NCBI GenBank assembly: GCA_963621885.1 | Contig: CAVFFT010000002.1 | Span: 1 to 11,042 of the forward strand | Source: UMGS1519 sp963621885 | GTDB lineage: Bacteria > Actinomycetota > Coriobacteriia > Coriobacteriales > Eggerthellaceae | Length of the DNA: 11,042 bases | Direction of reading: 5' to 3' | Shown here: positions 6,461-11,042 of the stretch, piece after piece | How the letters are laid out: each line of letters begins with the position of its first letter | How positions within the stretch are numbered: position 1 is the stretch's first letter | The notes under the pieces: generated by a model | Database searches by the model: none | What the model saw: the letters and a program-made list of their open reading frames with translations, nothing else | Told to the model about the DNA's origin: nothing | Translations under genes and position numbers: made by a program

Positions 6461-6497
6461 CTGGTGCGGCCGGGCGATCGAGAGCACGAAAAAGCCG

Positions 6498-6516
6498 CTG
6501 CCATATTGGGCGGCAG
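6498..6516 (+). other. Short inverted repeat upstream of the exonuclease gene
   Basis: CTGCC (6498-6502) can pair with GGCAG (6512-6516) around a 9-base loop, 10 bases before the GAGGGG ribosome site. It is short and could be chance; a role as a leader hairpin is possible. Confidence 0.25.
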
Positions 6517-6536
6517 AAACAGAGTGAGGGGATGCG

Positions 6537-7319
6537 GTGAGATTCGTCTCGTGGAATGTGAATGGCCTTCGCGCGGTGGTGAAGAAGGGCTTCGAGGATG
6601 TCTTCTCGCAGCTCGACGCCGACATTTTCGCCATTCAGGAGACAAAGCTTCAGGAAGGCCAGATAGAGCTCGAATTCCCGGGCTATACGAGCTACTGGAG
6701 CTATGCCGAGAAGAAGGGTTATTCCGGCACGGCGGTGTACGCTCGCAAGGAGCCACTGCAGGTGCTTCATGAGCTGGGCGACCCGGAGCTCGATACCGAG
6801 GGCCGCGTGTGCGCGCTCGAGTATCCCGATTTCTGGTTTGTCGACGTGTACACGCCGAATGCCCAGAATGAGCTCGCGCGCATCGACCACCGCATGAAAT
6901 GGGACGATGCCTTCCGCGGCTTCTGCAAGGGGCTTGAGCGGGGCGAGCTGCCGGGCGGCGCCACGGCGCAGCCGAAGCCGGTGGTGATGTGCGGCGATTT
7001 CAACGTGGCGCACAACGAGATTGACCTGAAGAACCCAAAGACGAATCGCGGCAACGCCGGCTTTTCCGACGAGGAGCGCGGGAAGTTCACCGAGCTTGTG
7101 GATGCGGGATTCGTCGACACCTTCCGCCGCCTGCACCCCACGCTTGAAGGGGCATACAGCTGGTGGAGCTATCGGGGTCGCGCGCGCGAGAACAACACGG
7201 GATGGCGTATCGACTACTTTCTCGTGAGCGAGGAGCTGGCGCCGCAGGTGCGCGCGGCGAACATTTATTCCACCATTACGGGTTCCGACCACTGTCCGGT
7301 GGGTCTGGAACTGGAATAA
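6537..7319 (+). CDS. exoA: Exodeoxyribonuclease III / AP endonuclease
   Basis: A 260-residue enzyme of the exonuclease III (Xth/ExoA, APE1-like) family, which cuts DNA at abasic sites and removes 3' blocks in base-excision repair, in the cytoplasm. Key residues are in place: N7 in SWNVNGLR, the metal ligand E35 in IQETKL, Y105 in VYTPNAQ, D154 and N156 in CGDFNVAH, D226 in WRIDYFLV, and the catalytic pair D251-H252 in GSDHCPV. Length is normal for the family. The start is a GTG at 6537, preceded by GAGGGG (6526-6531) at 5 bases; the nearby ATG at 6532 is out of frame. The N-terminus RFVSWNVNGLR begins directly at this start, as expected. The gene stands alone between two repeat-filled spacers and no repair partner is adjacent. 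Confidence 0.97.
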   Translation: MRFVSWNVNGLRAVVKKGFEDVFSQLDADIFAIQETKLQEGQIELEFPGYTSYWSYAEKKGYSGTAVYARKEPLQVLHELGDPELDTEGRVCALEYPDFWFVDVYTPNAQNELARIDHRMKWDDAFRGFCKGLERGELPGGATAQPKPVVMCGDFNVAHNEIDLKNPKTNRGNAGFSDEERGKFTELVDAGFVDTFRRLHPTLEGAYSWWSYRGRARENNTGWRIDYFLVSEELAPQVRAANIYSTITGSDHCPVGLELE

Positions 7320-7336
7320 TCGCGCTTAAACAATGG

Positions 7337-7546
7337 AAACGGGCGGGGCGCAGTTCACGGAGCTTCGCGCGGTACGACAAAGCGGGCTGGAAGGCGCCGC
7401 AACGTGAACAAACGGGCGGGGCTGGCAGGCCCCGCAGCGGGAACAAACAGGCGGGGTGTCTAGGCGCCCCGCGATACGACAAGCATGCGGGGCACGCAAG
7501 TCCCGCAGAAACGAAACGGGCGGGGCGCAGCTCCCGCGACATGACG
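7337..7546 (+). repeat. Array of about six imperfect hairpin units upstream of folE
   Basis: Units begin near 7337, 7379, 7410, 7445, 7481 and 7514, so they are 31-42 bases long. Each has an A-rich linker (AAAC, AAAG or AAGC type, usually after GAAC, ACGAC or ACG) followed by a GC inverted repeat. The best stems are GCGGGGC/GCCCCGC (7416-7422 and 7429-7435), GCGGGG/CCCCGC (7451-7456 and 7467-7472), TGCGGG/CCCGCA (7486-7491 and 7502-7507) and GCGGG/CCCGC (7520-7524 and 7533-7537). The first two units have weaker stems. Loop sequences vary while stem ends and linkers are kept, which suggests selection or copying of the structure. There are no T-runs after the stems. The array ends against the folE ribosome site. 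Confidence 0.75.
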
Positions 7547-7556
7547 AGGTGAAAGC

Positions 7557-8120
7557 ATGGATCACGACAAGATTGAGGAGGGCGTGCGCCTTATCCTCGA
7601 GGGAATCGGCGAGGACGTCAATCGCGAGGGCCTGAAGAAGACTCCCGCTCGCGTGGCGCGCATGTACGAGGAGATTTGCGTCGGCCTGAACACCGATCCG
7701 GCGGAGTACTTCGAGACGACCTTCGACGAGGGCCAGCGCGACATGGTGCTTGTGAAGGACATCCCCTTCTACTCCATCTGCGAGCATCATCTCGTTCCCT
7801 TCTTCGGAAAGGCCCATGTGGCTTACATTCCCGCAGCTGACGGGCGCATTTGCGGCATCTCCAAGCTCGCGCGCCTGGTGGAGGCCTACGCTCGTCGCCC
7901 GCAGGTGCAGGAGCGCCTGACCACGCAGATTGCGGAATGCCTGACGCAGCAGCTCGCGCCGCAGGGCGTGATGGTGGTGATGCAGGCCGAGCACCTGTGC
8001 ATGAGCATGCGCGGCGTGCAGAAGCCGGGCTCGAAGACGGTGACGTCGGCGGTGCGCGGCGTGTTCGAACGCAATGCCGCGACGCGCAGCGAGGCGCTCT
8101 CGCTGATACTGAACGATTAG
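7557..8120 (+). CDS. folE: GTP cyclohydrolase I
   Basis: A 187-residue enzyme that converts GTP to 7,8-dihydroneopterin triphosphate, the first step of folate and pterin synthesis; the family forms toroidal decamers in the cytoplasm. Zinc ligands C75 and H78 (FYSICEHHLVPFFGKAHVAY) and C148 (AEHLCMSMRG) are present, as are the catalytic-site histidines H77 and H146. GISKLARLVEAYARRPQVQE (100-119) and the terminal SEALSLI are typical, so this is a complete type IA enzyme. The start is set by GAGGTGA (7546-7552), a few bases before the ATG. No other fol gene is adjacent; the next gene downstream is 239 bases away. The hairpin array immediately upstream would form much of its leader if transcription starts before it. 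Confidence 0.98.
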   Translation: MDHDKIEEGVRLILEGIGEDVNREGLKKTPARVARMYEEICVGLNTDPAEYFETTFDEGQRDMVLVKDIPFYSICEHHLVPFFGKAHVAYIPAADGRICGISKLARLVEAYARRPQVQERLTTQIAECLTQQLAPQGVMVVMQAEHLCMSMRGVQKPGSKTVTSAVRGVFERNAATRSEALSLILND

Positions 8121-8359
8121 CCGCGGGCAAGCTGCGCCGCTCCCGGGCAAGGGCGTGCTGGGCGACTCGCGGTGGCTTGGGCGGCCGCGGCAGCCTGGGC
8201 GCCCCGCGCGAAGGCTTGCCATTCTCGCGCTTGCCACCCAGCTGGTAAACGCTCGGTTTCACAGCGGCATTTTCGCCGTCCGAGTTTCGCAGGCAAGCTG
8301 TGCCCGCCGGGTTTTGCGGTACCATGGCAGAAATGATTCAAAGGGAAAGGAACCCGCTT
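8121..8359. other. Spacer between folE and the ACT-domain gene with degenerate short repeats
   Basis: No gene is seen. GGCAAGCTG occurs at 8126-8134 and again at 8292-8300, each followed by a C/G-rich stretch. GCTTGCC, its inverted partner, occurs at 8214-8220 and 8229-8235, so long-range stems are possible. A smaller stem structure pairs CTCGG (8252-8256) with CCGAG (8280-8284), with an inner CGGC/GCCG (8265-8268, 8275-8278). TACCAT at 8320-8325 could be a weak -10 for the downstream operon, without a clear -35. Confidence 0.4.
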
Positions 8360-8629
8360 ATGCGCTGTGTACTCTCCGTTCTTGGTAAAGACACGACGGG
8401 AATCGTCGCCCGCGTTTCAGTGACGCTTGCAGAATGCGGCGCGAACATCGTCGACATCAGCCAGACGCTGCTGGCTGGCATCTTCAGTATGACGATGATT
8501 GTCGACCTGAACGAGGAAGTGGCGTCCTTCAACAAGGTGCAGGAGCGCCTGGCCGCCGACGGCGAGGCTCTGGGCGTGCAGGTGAAGCTGCAGCGCGAGG
8601 ACCTGTTCCTTTCCATGTACAAGATCTAA
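8360..8629 (+). CDS. Small stand-alone ACT-domain protein (UPF0237-like)
   Basis: An 89-residue protein that is a single ACT-type fold: RCVLSVLGKDTTGIVARVSVTLAECGANIVDISQTLLAGIFSMTMIVDL is the beta-alpha-beta half, with the ligand-site glycine loop GKDTTGIVA (9-17). ACT domains bind small ligands, often amino acids, and act as regulators; this family (resembling GcvR-type and UPF0237 proteins) has no proven ligand that I can infer here. The start at 8360 is preceded by AAAGGAA about 8 bases upstream and matches family length; in-frame ATGs at 8324 and 8333 would add a polar extension unlike the family. It ends 3 bases before menF, so the two are probably co-transcribed and translationally coupled. 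Confidence 0.9.
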   Translation: MRCVLSVLGKDTTGIVARVSVTLAECGANIVDISQTLLAGIFSMTMIVDLNEEVASFNKVQERLAADGEALGVQVKLQREDLFLSMYKI

Positions 8630-8632
8630 TTC

Positions 8633-9886
8633 ATGGCGCGCGTATATTCGGCGACGTCGCGCCTGGATGCCGATATGGTCGATGCCTTCTGCGCGCTGCA
8701 GAAGGGTTTCAGCGACCAATTCGTGTATTACGACAAAGAACGAGGCTGCCATTATTTCGGCCTGGGCCGCTGCATTGCCTTCCCCTCGATGAGCGATTTC
8801 GAATACGAAACGCAGGGAAGCGAAGCGGTGGCGCCTATCCTGTTTTCCTTCAATCGTTTTGATGAATGGAATCCCGCGCCCGCGGACAAGCTCTTTCAGA
8901 CCTTCCCGCGGCTGCGCTTCATGCTGCCCGAACTCGTGCTGATTGAGGATGAACGCGGCGCGTATCTGCAGGTGAACAGCTTGGGACCCGTGTACGAGGG
9001 GCGCGTTGCGCGCTTCATGCGTCAGGCGTCGCAGGCACCCGCGCGCACGCGCTGCACCATTCCCTATCATCTGGAAGCGGGCGACTATCCCGTTTGGGAG
9101 CGCGAGGTCGCGATGGCGCAGGATGCCTTCCGCGGTGGGCGCATCAACAAGATTGTGCTGTCGCAGCAACGGCTTCTACGGGCGGAGCATCCCTTCTCGT
9201 CGAAAGACCTGCTCGTGAACCTGATCGATGGCGATGCGGTGGGCACGGTGTTCCTGTATCGCTACGGCGACGTGTTCTTCTGCGGCTGCACGCCCGAGCT
9301 GCTCGTGCGCAAGCGTGGCAGTCAGGTGGAAAGCATGTGCCTTGCCGGGACGATTTCGGCGGGCAGCTCCGAGGAAGAGCGCGTGGCTTTGGCGAATGCG
9401 CTGATGAACGACGAGAAGAACCGCCAGGAACACGAGTATGTGGTGTCGTTTTTGCGGCAGGTGATGGCACTCAACTGCTACGACGTGGACATCCCGCAAA
9501 CCCCCGGCATTCGCGCGCTGCGGCATGTGCAGCATCTGCATACGCCGGTGAAGGCGCGGGTGCTCGAAGGCCATACCTTGTCCGAGCTCGCGAGCCAGCT
9601 GCATCCGACGCCGGCGCTTTCCGGTTCTCCGGTGGGCGAGGCGATGATGGCACTGCGGCGCATCGAGCCCTACAACCGCGGCTTTTTCGGCGGCGCGCTG
9701 GGCTACATCGACGGCGATGGCGATGGCGCGTTTTCGGTGGGCATTCGCAGTGGCGTGTTCGATGGCGAAATGGGCTACGTGTATGCGGGCTGCGGCATCG
9801 TTGAGGCGAGCGTTGCGGCCGACGAATTCGACGAAGTGGACATGAAGCTCAAGACGATTCTTTCCGCTTTTAAGGGAGAAGCGTAA
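8633..9886 (+). CDS. menF: Isochorismate synthase
   Basis: A 417-residue chorismate-utilising enzyme that converts chorismate to isochorismate, the entry step of menaquinone synthesis. The C-terminal two thirds carries the family core: general base K173 in NKIVLSQQ, general acid E222 in CTPELLV, CLAGTISAG (236-244), the metal ligand region E268 in QEHEYVV, LHPTPALSGSP (323-333), PYNRGFFGGALGYI (346-359) and AGCGIVEASVAADEFDEVD (385-403) with the second metal-ligand glutamates. Lys at 173 marks isochorismate synthase rather than anthranilate or aminodeoxychorismate synthase, and menD follows, which supports menaquinone rather than siderophore synthesis. The N-terminal 140 residues are less conserved, as is usual. 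The start ATG is 3 bases after the ACT-gene stop with no clear ribosome site of its own, so coupling is likely. Confidence 0.95.
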   Translation: MARVYSATSRLDADMVDAFCALQKGFSDQFVYYDKERGCHYFGLGRCIAFPSMSDFEYETQGSEAVAPILFSFNRFDEWNPAPADKLFQTFPRLRFMLPELVLIEDERGAYLQVNSLGPVYEGRVARFMRQASQAPARTRCTIPYHLEAGDYPVWEREVAMAQDAFRGGRINKIVLSQQRLLRAEHPFSSKDLLVNLIDGDAVGTVFLYRYGDVFFCGCTPELLVRKRGSQVESMCLAGTISAGSSEEERVALANALMNDEKNRQEHEYVVSFLRQVMALNCYDVDIPQTPGIRALRHVQHLHTPVKARVLEGHTLSELASQLHPTPALSGSPVGEAMMALRRIEPYNRGFFGGALGYIDGDGDGAFSVGIRSGVFDGEMGYVYAGCGIVEASVAADEFDEVDMKLKTILSAFKGEA

Positions 9887-9915
9887 GGGGTTCAAATAAA
9901 AGAACGGAGGGCCGC

Positions 9916-11042
9916 ATGGGCGCATGCGATCTGGGAAGCGCGTTTGATCCGGAAGGCCAGGCGCAGCGGGATGCGGAGATGCGGCCGGCGAATACGGCGC
10001 TCTTCCTTTCGGCTTTCTTCGACGAGATGCGTCGCTGCGGCTTGCGCGATGTGGTGGTGAGCCCGGGCTCGCGCTCGACGCCGCTTTCAATGGTGGCCTA
10101 TGCCGCTCCCCTAAATTTGTACGTTGACGTGGACGAACGCGGCGCGGCGTTTTTCGCGCTGGGTCTGGCGAAGGCGTCGGGGCGTCCGGTGGCGATTATC
10201 GCGACCTCGGGCACGGCGGTGGCGAATTACTTGCCGGCGGTGATGGAAGCGCAGAGCAGCCGCGTGCCGCTTGTGGTGCTCACGGGCGACCGCCCCTTGC
10301 GCCTGCAGGATTTGGGTGCGCCACAGACCTGTGACCAGGTGAAAGTGTTTGGCGACGCGGTGCGGCTGTTCCGCGAAATGCCCGAGCCGCGGGCGGATGC
10401 GACGAGCATCGCGTTCGCGCGTCAAGCGGCACGCGAGGCCATGACCGCGGCGGCAGGTGTCGCGGAAGGAAGTCTGGGCTCAGGTGGCGGCTCGCTGCTC
10501 GATGCGTCGCCGGTGCATCTGAATTTCCCCTTTGACGACCCGCTGAAACCCGACCTCTCGCAGCCGGACATGTTCACCATCGGGCGCGTGAGCGTGGGCG
10601 GGCATGTGGCCGCGACCGAGCGCGACCTGCAGCCGCGCATTGGCGGCTGGCTGGCGCTGGGCCCCAACCGGGCGCGCGAGATTGCGAGCTGGCTGGATGG
10701 CAAGCGCGTGGTGGCCGTGTGCGGCGAGCGCTGTTTCACCGGCTCGGGCGGCATGCGGAATCTGCTGCGCTTTGCTCGGGAATTCCAGGTGCCGCTGCTG
10801 GCCGACCCGCTTTCGCAGTTGCGTGGCTGCGATGATGTGCTGGTCATCGACAACTACGACAGCTTCCTCGCGCATGAGGATGTGCCGGCGGCGGATGTCG
10901 TCATCCGCTTTGGGCGCTGGCCCATTTCGAAGCGACTGACGCAGTGGTTTGAGCGTACGCGTCCGATGCAGCTGGTGGTTGACCCGCGCGAATCACGCGA
11001 TTTCACGAGCGCGACCGATGTGTTCGTGCGCACGACGCCGGG
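9916..11042 (+). CDS. menD: 2-succinyl-5-enolpyruvyl-6-hydroxy-3-cyclohexene-1-carboxylate synthase, 3' end beyond the window
   Basis: The first 375 codons of a thiamine-diphosphate enzyme that joins isochorismate and 2-oxoglutarate to make SEPHCHC, the second step of menaquinone synthesis; the full protein is usually about 550-600 residues. Visible family features are RPANTALFLSAFFDEM (23-38), VVVSPGSRSTPL (46-57), VDVDERGAAFFALGLAKASG (70-89) with the cofactor-activating E74, TSGTAVANYLPAVMEA (97-112), VPLVVLTGDRP (117-127) and GAPQTCDQ (134-141). The first 22 residues are an extension before the family start. The ATG follows CGGAGG by 5 bases. It is 29 bases after menF in the same direction, so the pair shares an operon and the product of MenF is its substrate. 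The thiamine-diphosphate/Mg binding motif lies beyond the edge. Confidence 0.95.
   Translation, partial: MGACDLGSAFDPEGQAQRDAEMRPANTALFLSAFFDEMRRCGLRDVVVSPGSRSTPLSMVAYAAPLNLYVDVDERGAAFFALGLAKASGRPVAIIATSGTAVANYLPAVMEAQSSRVPLVVLTGDRPLRLQDLGAPQTCDQVKVFGDAVRLFREMPEPRADATSIAFARQAAREAMTAAAGVAEGSLGSGGGSLLDASPVHLNFPFDDPLKPDLSQPDMFTIGRVSVGGHVAATERDLQPRIGGWLALGPNRAREIASWLDGKRVVAVCGERCFTGSGGMRNLLRFAREFQVPLLADPLSQLRGCDDVLVIDNYDSFLAHEDVPAADVVIRFGRWPISKRLTQWFERTRPMQLVVDPRESRDFTSATDVFVRTTP

Noticed and set aside
5224..6756. Long antisense open frame (510 codons) over purC, the membrane protein and the first repeat region
   Set aside because: It crosses two real genes and a repeat-filled spacer and gives a Pro/Ala/Arg/Leu-rich sequence; its apparent repeats come from the DNA repeats.
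7337..7546. CRISPR array
   Set aside because: Repeat units are 31-42 bases with no constant repeat and no regular unique spacers. Similarity is in stems and linkers, and no cas gene is present.
7326..8237. Antisense open frame (303 codons) over folE and the hairpin array
   Set aside because: It is opposite a complete GTP cyclohydrolase I, and its Cys/Pro repeats are translations of the hairpin array.
8300..8359. Earlier start of the ACT gene (8300, 8324 or 8333)
   Set aside because: The ATG at 8360 has the best-spaced ribosome site and matches the family length of about 89 residues.
9176..10090. Antisense open frame (304 codons) over menF and menD
   Set aside because: It lies opposite catalytic regions of two well-supported enzymes and has His/Arg/Ala-rich shadow composition.

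Overview
The window looks like a chromosomal segment of a high-GC Gram-positive bacterium, most likely a Coriobacteriia (Eggerthellaceae-like) actinobacterium. This rests on GC-rich third codon positions, consensus-like extended -10 boxes, purine-rich ribosome sites, a menaquinone operon beginning menF-menD, and an OmpR-type regulator with its kinase. The lineage is inference; no rRNA or marker alignment was possible. Nothing marks a mobile element, phage or CRISPR array.

Layout. (1) Positions 1-1544, minus strand: the first 514 codons of an exported protein with a twin-arginine-type signal after a long N-terminal region. It runs off the left edge. (2) 1545-1779: a divergent control region with an extended -10 box, GTTCACC-type repeats resembling PhoP-family binding units, a dyad on the -35 region and two tandem leader hairpins. 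(3) 1780-4524: a two-component system. The regulator and kinase are separated by 261 bases that include a terminator-like hairpin. The kinase has an unusual, highly charged tail of about 110 residues. (4) 4526-6123: purC, one base after the kinase stop, then an unrecognised two-helix membrane protein with basic ends. (5) 6124-8359: exonuclease III and GTP cyclohydrolase I (folE), with three spacers that are GC-rich and repetitive. The spacer before folE is an array of about six hairpin units. (6) 8360-11042: a free-standing ACT-domain protein, isochorismate synthase (menF) and the start of menD, all co-directional and tightly packed.

How the genes fit together. The left half is sensing: a regulator that may control itself and the divergent exported protein, and a kinase physically coupled to purC. 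The right half is metabolism and repair: purine synthesis, base-excision repair, the entry step of the folate/pterin pathway, and the first two committed steps of menaquinone synthesis, with an ACT protein in position to act as a regulator. The genes are ordinary families. The less explained material is the cis structure: the repeat-filled spacers, the leader hairpins, the inter-cistronic terminator, and the kinase tail and its coupling to purC. I did not find a clear new multi-gene system.
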